Assembly (NCBI GenBank): GCA_026008535.1
Contig: BRKX01000014.1
Location: forward strand, 25,318,694-25,382,693
Reading direction: 5' to 3'
Length of the DNA: 64,000 nucleotides
From: Perilla frutescens
Lineage: Eukaryota > Streptophyta > Magnoliopsida > Lamiales > Lamiaceae
The notes under the pieces are model-generated. The model was not told where the DNA came from. It saw nothing but the letters and a program-made list of their open reading frames with translations, and searched no databases. The translations under genes and the position numbers were made by a program. Below are positions 21,250-32,081 of the stretch, piece by piece (within the stretch, counting starts at the first letter, position 1; each line of letters opens with the position of its first letter).

Positions 21250-22007
21250 ATGAGTTCCAACATGCATAATCCGTCTTTTGATGGAAAATCTGATTTTCAA
21301 ATTTGGAAAAAGAAAATGGAGTGTGTTTTAGTTCATCTTAACACTGACCAAGCCATTGAGATTGGCTGTCCAAGTGATGTAACTGATAAAGAAAGAATTA
21401 AAATGAACAAAAATGATGTGGCTTCAATTTTGTTAAATCTAACTGACTTTGTGCTCAGAAAGGTGGTCCACCTGAATTGTGCTAAGAAAATATGGGAAAA
21501 ATTGCATTAATTATATGTTGAATGAAATATAACTGATTTAATTCACCTGCAAGGAAATTTTTTTAGTTTTAAGCTTGATACCTCTAAAGATATGGATTCA
21601 AATTTGGATGAGTTTAATAAACTCATTCAAGATATGAAAATTGCTGGAGATAAACACATTGATGAGTATACTGCTTCTGTGCTTCTAAATGCAATTCCTG
21701 ATAGCTACAATGATGTTAAATCTGCTATAAAGTATGGTAGGGATGCTATAACTTATGATATATCTGTGCTGCATTAAAGGATAAAGGAAAAGACATAAAA
21801 TATGGTGGTAGTAATTCTGGTGGGGAAGTTCATCATGTTAGAGGGAGAACCTCTACAAAATCTGGTGAACATGAAAGAAAAAGCAAGAGTAGATCTAAAA
21901 GTAGATCTAATAAAAATTTTATGAAAGGAAAAATCTGTTACAATTGTGAGGAAACTGGGCATTTTGCCAAAACTTGTACCAACCCCAAAAAGAAAAGGGA
22001 AAAATAG
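21250..22007 (+). pseudogene. gag of the Tork-like element
   Basis: The ATG at 21250 starts SSNMHNPSFDGKSDFQIWKK, a typical copia gag opening. The frame has stops at 21508 (TAA) and 21526 (TGA) but continues to about 21770, where a one-base shift moves it to the pol frame. That frame carries the zinc knuckle CYNCEETGHFAKTC (CX2CX4HX4C intact, near 21940-21980) and then stops at TAG 22005. Gag would form particles and bind RNA. An upstream in-frame start was not used because 21250 is the first ATG matching the family's N-terminus. Confidence 0.85.
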
Positions 22008-23696
22008 GGAAATAATGATAACCAACCTGATCATGCAAATTCTATTATGTGTCACTCTGGAAATTATGATTCTGATGTTTATATGGTTTCATTTGATGTT
22101 GACATAAACTCTGTGGCTAATCAGTGTGATGAAGGAGAATGGCTCCTTGATTCAGGGCGTTATTTTCATATTTCCCCTTTCAGTCAATTGTTTTCTTCTA
22201 TCTCCCATGTCCAAAATTCTTTTGTAAAGCTTGCTGATGGGAGAAAACTGAAGGTTGTGGGTGTTGGCAATATCTGCCTTAAATTTTCTTGTGGGTCTTC
22301 TTTGACTTTGTCCAATGTAAGGTTTGTTCCTGAATTAAGCTTTAATTTGATGTCATGCGCTGCCCTTGAAGACTCTGGTCTTGAAGGCAAATGGGGTGGT
22401 GGTGCTATGAAAATTTTAAAAGGAAACCTTGTTTTATTCAAAGCCCTCAGAAAAAACAACTTGTATTTTGTTTCTGCTACTGTTGATGTCTCTGTGAGTG
22501 CAGTTGCTTCTGATGTTACTGGTTTGTGGCATGCTAGGTTAGGACACTTGAGTAACAAGGGTCTTGAATGCTTGTCTAAATCTGGAGTGTTTGGAAATGA
22601 TGCAGTCTCTAAGCTGCCCTTTTGTGATACTTGTGTGCTTGGTAAGCAACACAAAGTTAGCTTTCCTGTCAATCCTGCTCCTCATGTGCCTAAATCTGTT
22701 GATGTGCTTGAATATCTTCACGCTGATGTGTGGGGACCTTCAAAAGATCCCACACATGGAGGAAATGTGTATTTTCTTTCCATTATTGATGACATTTCTA
22801 GGAAGGTGTGGGTTTTTCTCATGAAAAACAAATCTGATGTGTTTGATAAATTTAAAAATTTCAAAACTTCTGTTGAAAATCAAACTGGAAAGAAAATAAA
22901 AACCTTAAGAACTGCCAATGGCCTAGAATTTTGCAATACTGCTATGGATTCTCTTTGTGTTGAATCTGGTATAAAAAGACACAAGTCTGTGCCTTATACC
23001 CCTCAGCAAAATGGAGTTGCTGAGAGAATGAATAGAACCTTGCTTGACAAGGTTAGATGTCTGCTTACTTCTTCTGGTCTTGGTAAAAAGTTTTGGGGTG
23101 AGGCTATTTTAACAGCTGCCTATTTGATAAATAGGTCACCCTCTGTCCCTCTGCTTGGTAAATGTCCTGAGTCTGTCTTTTACAAAAAGCCTGTTCATTT
23201 GTCTAACCTAAAGGTGTTTGGCTGTGTTGTTTTTGTGCATGTAAAAGGTGATAAGTTAGAGCCTAGATCCAAGAAATGCATTTTCTTGGGTTACCCTGAG
23301 GGGGTAAAAGGCTATAGATTGTGGGACAAATCTGTCCCTGGCTTCAAAGCCATCACCAGCAGAGATGTTGTCTTTAATGAAAGTGACTTTCCTTGCTTAT
23401 CTGCTCCTTTATCTGTATCTGAATCTAATCCTAATACTACTCCATTTAAGGTGGAGCCTTTGCCTGGTAATAATGAAACCTTACCTGTTGAGCATGATAA
23501 TGAAAAAAATAATGATATTCCTAATGAAGAAATTGATAATAATGAACCTGGAGAGTTGCATGATTACCAACTGGTTAGGGATAGAGCTAGGAGGAATGTG
23601 AGAAAGCCTCCTAGGTTTGATGATTATGAAATGTCCTTTCTTACTTTTAATGTGTTTAATTGCATGGAAGGTGATGAACCTATAACCTACAAATAA
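22008..23696 (+). pseudogene. Protease and integrase of the Tork-like element
   Basis: Protease motif WLLDSGRYFHISP (22138 on): the D-S-G triad is intact but the usual Cys after DSG is Arg. The GAG-pre-integrase motif is LWHARLGHLSNKGL...CDTCVLGKQ. The integrase core starts with HADVWGP and continues to TPQQNGVAERMNRTL. The second catalytic Asp is replaced: the segment reads LRTANGLEF, with GCC at 22914-22916 where the family has a D codon. Integrase strand transfer should therefore be dead. A TAA at 23694 separates this part from RT in the same frame. Confidence 0.9.
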
Positions 23697-24938
23697 GCTT
23701 TGAAGTCTGTTGATTCTGAAAAATGGTTGAATGCAATGAAATGTGAAATGAAGTCCTTGCATGAGAATAAAACCTGGATACTTGTTCAAAGACCTGCTAA
23801 TACCTCTGTGGTTGAGTGCAAATGGCTTTTTAAACTTAAAAAGGAATCTGAATCTGTTAGATACAAAGCTAGGTTAGTAGCTAAGGGTTTTACTCAAAAA
23901 GAGGAGATTGAATACAATGAAATCTTTGCCCATGTTGTCAAATTCACCACTGTTAGAATAATGCTAGCTTTCGTTGCTCAGTTTGACTGGGAATTAAAAC
24001 AAATGGATGTCACAACTGCTTTCTTGCATGGTGATTTAGATAACAATATTTATATGAGACAGCCTGAAGACTTTGTTGATTCTGAAAAACCAGAGCATGT
24101 TTGTTTGCTTAGGAAAGCCCTTTATGGGCTGAAACAATCTCCTAGGCAATGGAATATTAAATTTGACCAATGCATGCAGTCTCTTGATTTTATGAAATTT
24201 GATTTTGATCACTGCTTGTACTACAAATGTGATAATAATATTCCTATGTTTCTGCTCTTATATGTTGATGATATGTTGCTAATTAGTCATAAACTTGAGT
24301 CAATTAAACATGTTCAAAATAAACTTTGTGAGAATTTTGACATTAAAGATTTAAGAGATGCAAAGAAGATTCTTGGCATGCATATCATTAGAAATAGAAA
24401 GTCATCCACTCTGGTCTTGAATCAAACTGATTATGTTAAAAAGATTTTGAGTAAATTCTCTATGAATAATGCTAAACCTGTGAATGTACCTCTTGCTGTT
24501 CATTTCAACTTGAGTAAAAGCATGTGTCCCTCATCTGAATCTGAAATTGATGAAATGAAAAGTGTGCCTTATGCTAATGCAATTGGATCAGTTATGTATC
24601 TCATGATTAGTACTAGGCCTGATATTGCTTACTCTGTTAGTCGTCTTAGTAGGTACATGTCTAACCCAGGTAAACCTCACTGGGAAGCCTTGAATAAATC
24701 TCCCATTGTATTTTCTGATAGTCAATCTGCCATACAACTATGCAAAAACCCTGTCTTCCATGATAGAACTAAACACATTGATGTTAGGTTTCATTTCATT
24801 CGTGACATTGTTGAAAAAGGTGAAATTTTACTTGACAAGATCCATACAGATTACAACCCAGCTGATATGGGTACCAAATGCCTTCCAGTTGAAAAGCTAA
24901 GGCTGTGTATGAAAATTCTAAAGTTTGATCTTGGTTAA
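23697..24938 (+). pseudogene. Reverse transcriptase and truncated RNase H of the Tork-like element
   Basis: Same frame as the integrase, after TAA 23694. RT blocks: RYKARLVAKGFTQKE, QMDVTTAFLHGDL, ALYGLKQSPRQW, and the catalytic YVDDM near 24258. The RT domain itself is uninterrupted. RNase H has lost its centre: HWEALN is followed at once by KSPIVFSDSQSAIQLCKNP, dropping roughly 100 residues that hold catalytic acidic residues, without shifting frame. The end KHIDVRFHFIRDIV...LRLCMKIL is the usual copia C-terminus. Stop TAA at 24936. Confidence 0.9.
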
Positions 24939-25157
24939 AATTTCATCTTTTGCTGTGATATTTATGTTCCTTACCCTCCTGTTTTTCTCTGTGAATCTCA
25001 GGTTAAGTTGGGTCGGCCTCTGTGGCCTGATTTTGCTCTGTGCTCTCCTTCCCAGCTTCTTCTCTATCTTTATGACTCAGAGGAAGTAAAATGGCAATGA
25101 TGATACCCCTCGGACTCCTCTGTTGACTGTTGATGCACTTGGGCCAAAGATGGAGAT

Positions 25158-25687
25158 TGTGAGTTATATTGGCCCAATATTGTCTGGGCCCAATTAACTT
25201 GCGGCCCAGTTCTACCTTGGCGGCCCATTAGGCTGTTGCCCTACCCCTTTATGTATCTGTTTGTTTCTGATTAACAGATACTCTTACCGCACCGCTCTCT
25301 CTCCCTCTCTCTTAGCAAACCTTAGATCTAAGCTTTGTGCTTGATTGTGTTCACTCTACCATCTCCGGCTACTACCTTCGGGAACATGTTATCTCTGTGA
25401 TACACTTGGTTAGCCGGTAAGTAAGCGGTTGAGTGACGAAGGGCTTGTTGGTGACTCTTGGGCTGCCGGTAGAGGGTCGTGCTCCGATTACCTTTGTGGT
25501 TCTCCTCCTCTTGAGCTCTGTGTGTTTCAGTCAACGACGAGATGCTCCAGTAACTTGGGTTACCTGAGCCGACTGTTACTATGCCTTCCTCCTTGCTTCT
25601 GTTCGGTCGAAGTGGGTTGGGTTGCCTGAGCAACTTCCAGTGACGGCCGCGCCCGGTGGAAGCGGAGAAAGGTGAACCTCTCGACGG
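25158..25687 (+). repeat. 3' LTR of the Tork-like element (3' end clipped)
   Basis: Starts TGTGAGTTATA after CAAAGATGGAGAT (weak polypurine tract) and follows the 5' LTR colinearly to TCTCGACGG. The terminal 15 bases seen in the 5' LTR are absent. Confidence 0.92.
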
Positions 25688-26310
25688 GTATGAATGTCTA
25701 ATATCTCACTAGCCAGATATTAATAATGCTGAAAAAATGTAAAATACAACGTTTCATTTGTACGGTGGAAAAATATTATTGTAAAACTGAAGAATCATAT
25801 GTTTCGATTCATTTGATCATTTAATCATATTTATATCAATTTTCAATGAAGTCAGTAAATGAATTATATATTCAACTTAATTAGTATATGAATGATTTAT
25901 CTATTGAAAATAATAGGTGAATTATTTTAATAAATAATTTATTAAACATAAAAAATAGCATCATTTGCTGAATTAGTTCATAGATTACGAGATGACCACG
26001 TAATATCAACAAATAATGTAAGAACATCTATAAGAAAAAAATCAAAAGATTAAAATTTATAATTTTCAACTATCTTTTACAAGTTCTCACAAGCCATAAT
26101 AATTCCGTCATTTTGAGATGAAGGCGGTGACACGATTGAAAAATTATACAATGCATTGTATATTTAGATATCACTGCTTTTTTTTTCTTTTTTCTTTTTT
26201 TGAGGAAGCATATTTAGATATAAATGCTAAAACAAATTTTAAGTAAATTAAAGGTAGCTAGTCTTTTTTTATAAAAAAAAGTCGAGAAAAAAAAAACTAG
26301 ATATATTATA
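25688..26310. other. AT-rich spacer
   Basis: No ORF, no inverted ends. A poly-T/poly-A rich stretch lies at 26180-26300. Confidence 0.6.
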
Positions 26311-26400
26311 CTCCCTCCGTCCCGTTTGCAAGGTCCACTTTCTATTAAAATAGAGAGAGTAAATAATAAAAAGGTGGACCTTGCTATTGGGACGGAGGGG
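26311..26400. mobile_element. Stowaway-type MITE, 90 bp
   Basis: CTCCCTCCGTCCC at the left and GGGACGGAGGGG at the right, with an inner GCAAGGTCCAC / GTGGACCTTGC pairing, so almost the whole element folds into a hairpin. TA borders it. Classic Tc1/mariner-derived Stowaway ends. Confidence 0.9.
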
Positions 26401-26408
26401 ATATATCA

Positions 26409-26672
26409 TTAGGAAACAGACACATCTTTCCCAAGCAACGACTCCACGTACGAAGTGGCTTATCCTTCAAAAATAAAATAAGGAAGTCGAGCCAAAACAT
26501 GAGCCACCTTAGTACAATGTCTAGGAATGAAATTAAGACTTAACAATTCACATGATAATGAAATATCATGAACAATCACGTCACCCTAAGTATTCGCCAC
26601 AATACGTCCGTGAGCTTCTTACTTCCAGCCACTATTTTCTTGAAATCTAGTTCTACTTCTAGATGTACTCGT
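26409..26672 (-). pseudogene. RNase H-like (RVT_3 type) relic
   Basis: Minus-strand frames read HLEVELDFKKIVAG, then after a stop and a shift LLSLNFIPRHCTKVAHVLAR. The pattern (acidic E-x-D-x-K strand, then F-x-P-R-x-x-N/T-x-V-A-H-x-L-A-R) is the C-terminal half of the RNase H fold found in plant LINE-type elements and many orphan plant proteins. Interrupted by at least two stops and a frameshift. Source element not determined. Confidence 0.5.
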
Positions 26673-28425
26673 TCAGACTAAAATTTATCTCCTATTTATT
26701 AATTCATGTAATAACTTACTCATATAAATATTTTTTGTCAACATCGTTTTCGAACATAAGTTTACATTTGCACATTGTTTCCTTAATTATTGGGCTTTTC
26801 TTCCCTTGCTCGGGCTTCTCATTCCTTCCTTGGCTTTTTGTGGACAGCAAGTTCTACATTTGCGGTGCTTTGTGCTTGCTTGGTCGATGAATTAGGAGAT
26901 GGGAAAACAAGAATGAAGAATGTAACAAAATTGGTAGTAGGTAATAAGCTACAAGAGATGATGACAATTCTATGAAAATATAATAATTTGAGTTAATTAC
27001 ATTTTAGTATCTAATATCTGAGTTTTTTTACATTTTTATTCTAAAATTTCAAACACTACATATTAAATAAGCCAAAAATACATCGTCTAACGGATTTCTT
27101 ACGTTAGACGGGTCAAATAAAACTCAAACCCGTCCAACCCACCCCAGCAGCATTTTCAAGCCAGGCGCATGCCCTTCACGTGCGGTGCATGAAGCCCACG
27201 CGCATGGCAACCCCTATTATATTTTTTTTTTCTTTTTTGGTGTTTCGACTTTTTCCTTCTTATTTCTTTAATTTTTGTTTAAACCTTTATTTGTCACGAG
27301 AACGGTGTACGAGTCCACACATTAGCATCAAATGAAAACATTGCACGAGACGTCGAATAAAAAAACAAATTTAATTTAATTTAATTTTAAGGTTCACTAT
27401 TTATTTCAAAAATATTAATTATTGATGCGTGAGCCTGTGCACTACGCGAGACACTAGATATAAAAATTAATTCAATTTAATTTTAAAGGTCACTAATTCC
27501 ATTTAGCGCAGTGCACAAGCCCATACGTTAGCATTAGGCAACTACGTCGCGAGAGACATCGGACAAAAATATTAAATCAATTCAAAAATAAATAAATATA
27601 TATTGATAAAAAAGAAGAAATTAAACAACTAAAAAGAAATAGGAGAACCAATGAAAAGAAAAATAAAAAAAAAAATAGAAAAAGAGAGGAGACCACCTCA
27701 TAGATCAAATACCATAACACGAGCTCGGTCTCAAAGAAGAGTCCTTCATTAAATAATACTTATAACAGTAGAACAACTTCTCAATCTCTCAAAGATTGAG
27801 ATTTTCAGAGCTTCTTATTTATAGCACTAGAATAAATTTTCATTTTTCCAAATATTTTCGTAGACTACCGAAAATGTTGAGGTTTTGGCGTTATCTCCTC
27901 TATTCTGCCATTGCTCCACAATTTAAATCGAACCAACAATTCATGCAAAAAATTTGACAGTCAGGTCAACATTTGACTCTAGTGCTAGAATTGTTAATTT
28001 ATACAAACATTACGAACTAAAAACACTCAAAACGTTAATACTATAGTTTCATTAACCCGTACCAATTTCATAAAATATCCCATTTCCTAGAATGATCATA
28101 CCCCACATCAGAATTTAATTTAGAGGAATCAAAATAATTCAACTCTAATAAACGGTAGAAATGGAACAACACAATGGTGAAAAGCATTTAATTTCATTGT
28201 TCATCTCAATTCTTGTTACCCTCCTCCTATCAACTAACTCTGTATCATTTATCACATTTTTGTACATATCTTTTTCCTCAAGGACATTTACTCGGAAAAA
28301 AAAAAAACATTTCTCTATTCTGAGAACAAAAGAGATGCTCAAGAAGGAACAAAACGAAAACGAGAAAATAACGAATCAATGTAACTATTGATCTGAGCCG
28401 TCAAAACTGATCATGATCATCAATC
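26673..28425. other. Spacer downstream of the LBD gene, with a repeat-like block at 27000-27720
   Basis: 27085-27115 carries CGTCTAACGG...CGTTAGACGGG, the reverse complement of a motif at 16769-16802. 27360-27600 has repeated AATTTAATTTTAAGGTTCACTA and 'GTGCACTACGCGAGACA'-like blocks, and 27690-27715 resembles 16739-16765. This suggests two copies of an undefined element. No supported gene. Confidence 0.45.
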
Positions 28426-29386
28426 TCACGAAGCCGGATAATCAAGGCCCAGCTCCATTTTACAAAACCCAGCCGAGTCGTCAGCTTCGTTCAGCTTCAA
28501 CTTCTTCGGCTTAAGACATCGTTTAATCGGCTCGAAGCCGAGAGTGAGATCCAGTTCAATCTCATCTTCACCGGAGGTTTGCCTCTCCTCCGACTCCGAG
28601 TTGAGATTCATCTCGGCGGCTCCGGCTTCCTGATCAGCTTCCGGCCCGGGGGTCCCAGCGGAGCCCAAACTCTCCTCGCTCGCCCTCTCCACAACCGGCT
28701 CAGCCATCCCAGACTGATGGCTCAGAGATGACTCGTGGCTCGGCGACCTCTTCGCCTCCTCGTTATTGCTCTCCTCAAGCGATCCCTGCACCCAAACCCG
28801 GCTCCGCTTCGCCTTCGAGGCGGTCCGCTTGAAACGGCATCGAGTCCTGACCCGGCTCAAATCGCCCGACCCGGATAAGTTATCCTCCTTGCTGACGTGT
28901 CTTATATCAAACGCCTTGAGCGGAGGCCCCTTTTTCGCCTCCGCATCGTCGGTGGCTATCTGGGTTATCTGAGCGCCCTTGAGCACCGCCTCCACCGCGT
29001 TGTGGCAGAGCTGCCAGCTGCCCGACCACATCAGCCCGACCGATCCGTATATCGGGTTCACAATCCGCCCGCAAGCCTCGTACAGCAAGGACCTAAATAT
29101 AGCTGCATATTTTGAAATTGAGTTGTCAGAAATCGAATTATGCTGCTTAAATACTTTCATTACCCTTAATTTTTTTATTTGTTAAAAACTAATTACCTGG
29201 GCGTAGGTGTTGGGGGCCGGCATTGATGAGGTTCATGAGGCCGGCGCGGCCGTAGAACTTGGCGAGGAAGACGGTGGCGTTGGCTTGTGATTCGGGGCTC
29301 TTGATCCACTCCAAACACGGCCTTATGCTGCAATTTTCGCTGCAACCCTTCCGCAGCACGCGACAGCCATTACAACTCAGTCGCAT
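28426..29386 (-). CDS. LBD41-like: LOB-domain transcription factor, class II (LBD40/41/42 type), two exons
   Basis: Exon 1 is 29386-29197 and exon 2 29102-28426. The 94-bp intron (29196-29103) begins GTAATT and ends GCAG, and splitting the Ala codon restores HLRP-A-IFRSLLYEACGR. The product is 288 aa. The LOB domain opens with CNGCRVLRKGCSENC (CX2CX6CX3C zinc-binding block, residues 5-19), followed by the GAS-type FYGRAGLMNLI block and IVNPIYGSVGLMWSG. The class I leucine-zipper-like repeat is absent, as in class II. The C-terminus is Ser/Glu/Lys-rich and carries LDLTL at 247-251, an EAR-like (LxLxL) repression motif. LOB proteins bind DNA in the nucleus; class IIB members are linked in other plants to low-oxygen and metabolic responses, which this sequence cannot test. 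The frame is intact, and it is the only convincing host gene here. Paralog identity within LBD40/41/42 is not resolved. Confidence 0.95.
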
Positions 29387-29520
29387 TTTGATTTTTGATC
29401 AATCAATGTAAAATATGTTGGACAGAAAGCTTTGGGAGTGACTTGAGGGAGCGGGTAATGAGAGAGAGAGTTGTGTTTAACGTGTGTTTGTGTGTGTATA
29501 TATATGATGTTTGATTGGGG
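29387..29520 (-). promoter_or_regulatory. Core promoter and 5' UTR of the LBD gene
   Basis: Reading the minus strand, a TATATATA run lies at about 29498-29507, roughly 115 bases before the ATG. It is followed by a CA-rich stretch and a (TC)n tract (complement of GAGAGAGAGAG at 29459-29470) in the leader. TATA plus a downstream pyrimidine patch is a usual plant core promoter layout. Confidence 0.5.
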
Positions 29521-30063
29521 GTGGTTATAACTTTATTTAATGGTTTGTTTATTGAGGAGTAGAAACAAGGAGGGGCAAAGGCAAACTAGGGTCGCATGCA
29601 GTTGTTTGAAGTTTTTGTAGGAAAAAAAAAAAGTGGGAGAGCGGTATTTGGAGAAAACCAGGTTGCCATATTCATGGAAATGGGAGGTGTACCACCACCA
29701 CTCAATTTCATTTAACTATGCTATATTATTATTATGCCCTTTGCAAAAATAATGTCAATCCATAAAATTTCAAATGTTCAATCACCTAATTAAAGGCCTC
29801 ACTTCCTTCCATCACCGCGTGCTCCCCACCGCCCTACTTATGTCCATGATCCATCATTTATTGCAGTAATCCAAACACACTAAAAACGATGATCTTTCCT
29901 TTAGTTCGCTTTCAAGTAATTTTTGAAGTAATTTCAATATAACATTAATATTATATACAATATAATGATTCTCAGTATCTATCATTTAGACAACTTCAAT
30001 TATTATTGCATATATTATATCTAATTATTAGTTGAAAAGATTATATTAAATATATATTTAGAA
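29521..30063. other. Upstream region of the LBD gene
   Basis: Less AT-biased to about 29890, AT-rich beyond. No ORF. This is all the unique promoter sequence left between the gene and the Mutator-like element at 30064. Confidence 0.5.
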
Positions 30064-30239
30064 GGGAGAAATTTTAAAGTAACCAAATCCAAGTTGTAAA
30101 ATTCTTTTCTAACCAAGAATTTTGAAGTCTTTTTTTCTTACCAAACAAATATGTAAAAGTCTAATTTACCCTTTGTAAATGTTTGAAAAAGTCAAACATT
30201 ACATGTTCCCCGCACAAACATTATACACGCGCACACACA

Positions 30240-30545
30240 CATATACACGTTCAATTTGGACATGTATAAATTGAAATTAAAAATGTACACGTTCATTTTA
30301 GAACAAACAATATACATGTTTTGAATTGTGTTACACGGTGGGTCCAAAACAATATACACGTTCATTTTTTCTTTTTGTAACACTTGAAAAAAAATTATAA
30401 AAAAAAAATTGTACACGTTCATTTTAGAAAAAAATGTAAACATTCATTTTAGAAAAAATTATACACGTTCATTTTTCCTTTTTTAACACTTATACAAAAA
30501 AAAAATTATAAAAATTATACCAAAAAATTATACACGTTCATTTTA
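30240..30545. repeat. Degenerate tandem repeat of TACACGTTCATTTTAGAAAA
   Basis: At least seven occurrences of ACACGTTCATTTT or ACATTCATTTT separated by A-rich linkers. Lies within the left half of the Mutator-like element. Confidence 0.75.
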
Positions 30546-30723
30546 GAAAAAAATATATACTTTGAGATCAACTTTTTGTATAAATATTGACCGTGTATAA
30601 ATAAATTGAAATTGAGATCAACTTTTTCAATTTGTATAAATTGAAAAAAGAAATAGATTACACGGTGCTAGAAATAAATTTGTACAATTTGTATCATTTT
30701 TTTATTTTATTGTATAAAAAAAA

Positions 30724-30754
30724 TGGCATGGACCGTGTACTACACGGTCCATGC
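30724..30754. repeat. Perfect palindrome, 15-bp arms with 1-base centre
   Basis: GGCATGGACCGTGTA, then C, then the exact reverse complement. More imperfect CCGTGTA/TACACGG pairs follow to 30835. Confidence 0.95.
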
Positions 30755-31340
30755 CAAAAAAAAAATTCCAGCAAACTACACGGTGTGAGAGTATTACACG
30801 GTCTATGACCGTGTACTACACGGTAGATGACCACTGTCGTCCCTTTTTTTTTCCTTCCAGCAATTATCCAATTCAATATCAAAACTCAATTCAATTCACA
30901 ATCACAATTACTCATACATCAATTAACTAATTAATTGAATGAAATTATACTAATTAACAAAAAAAAAATCTACGAATTCAAAACCTACCTCTTCAAATGC
31001 ATCCATTTTTTCGGAAACCGGCGGTGGCAACCAGAGGCGGTGCAAGCGGCAGCAGTTGGGAAAGGCTGTCTTCACCGTGTAGATGTATTTCACTATCAGT
31101 TTCGAATGTGTAGATGTTTATGTTTTTAGTCGTGTAGATGTGTATATGTGTTTGGGCGTGTAGTCCGTGTAGATGTATTTTTGAATTTTTCAACAACTTT
31201 TGACTGGTCCCACATTTGACTGAGGGTATTTTGGTGAAGCAAAAATAATTTGATTAAAAAAAAAGAGTTTACAATTCATGGTTAGAAGAGAATTTTACAA
31301 CTTTAAAATGGTTAGAAAGATATATTCACACTATTTAGAA

Positions 31341-31898
31341 ATCCAACATAGAGTTGGTAATTTTGTCAAAAAAAAATTAGTGTACGCTTCAAATATGTTA
31401 ATAAGCATGTCCACATTAGCACCTTTTGAGGTACTTATTGCCCAATTCCATTTTATTATAATAAAATATATTATATTATCTCGTATATAAATTAAATTAT
31501 TAATACATATACTTGTTAATTTCATATATTAATATTAAAAGAATTGTCAACTCAAAACTCTGAAGATGGATAATATACAATACATAATTTAAAATATGAA
31601 AATTTTCTATTCAAGATTTAAAGATGAAAATTGTCAATATAGAACCTTAAATTGATAATTTTTATTTTTCGGTATCTTAAATTGAATTTTTTTTTTATCT
31701 TTCAAGTCCTAAATTTACAATTATTCTTAATATTAGGTCAATAATAATTACATTATCAACATATCTAATATTATATAATATGCATGCACATAATAATACA
31801 TAAGTACTTTAAAGATATTATGTTTAACATATTTTAATACTTTGTGAAATTAATATAATAATATCCAAGTACGTGGTTAATGTAGATAAATCAATACA
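31341..31898. other. AT-rich spacer
   Basis: No ORF or element ends recognised between the Mutator-like element and the Helitron-like element. Confidence 0.55.
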
Positions 31899-32049
31899 TC
31901 TATCTATCTATCTATACATATATTAAAATAAAATCACATGATAGACAACAGTTATGGTATAAACCGTTGTCTATCAGACGATTTAACAATTATAGTTAGA
32001 CAACAATTTTTAGTTAATAGACAACAGTGGTGAAATTTATTGTTGTAAA

Positions 32050-32081
<32 letters not shown>

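Larger units (their letters stand above)
20129..25687 (+). mobile_element. Tork/Tnt1-like Ty1/copia retrotransposon, both LTRs, defective
   Basis: 5' LTR 20129-20673, PBS 20675-20686, gag from ATG 21250, pol to 24938, 3' LTR 25158-25687. Over the shared 530 bases the LTRs match without indels, at roughly 94% by my count (about 33 mismatches). Domain order PR-INT-RT-RNase H is copia-type. The RT block FLLLYVDDMLLI with ILGMHI and DHCLYY suggests Tork/Tnt1. The last 15 bases of the 3' LTR are missing and no target-site duplication is seen. Coding is broken by stops, one frameshift, an integrase catalytic substitution and an RNase H deletion. Confidence 0.92.
30064..31331. mobile_element. Non-autonomous Mutator-like element with long TIRs
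   Basis: Flanked by a perfect 9-bp duplication TATTTAGAA (30055-30063 and 31332-31340). Both ends carry inverted repeats of about 70-80 bp: TAACCAAATCCAAGTTGTAA at the left against the complement of TTACAACTTTAAAATGGTTA at the right, continuing through TCTAACCAAGAATT and a T-run. Size 1268 bp, no transposase. The interior has many TACACGTTCATTTTA repeats (30240-30545), ACACGG hairpins (30720-30835) and GTGTAGATGT repeats (31075-31180). A 9-bp TSD with long TIRs is the MULE hallmark. Confidence 0.8.

Noticed and set aside
22184..22672. 162-aa minus-strand ORF in the Tork-like element
   Set aside because: Shadow of the protease/integrase frame.
28766..29185. Plus-strand ORFs over the LBD gene
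   Set aside because: Antisense shadows of the GC-rich LBD exon.
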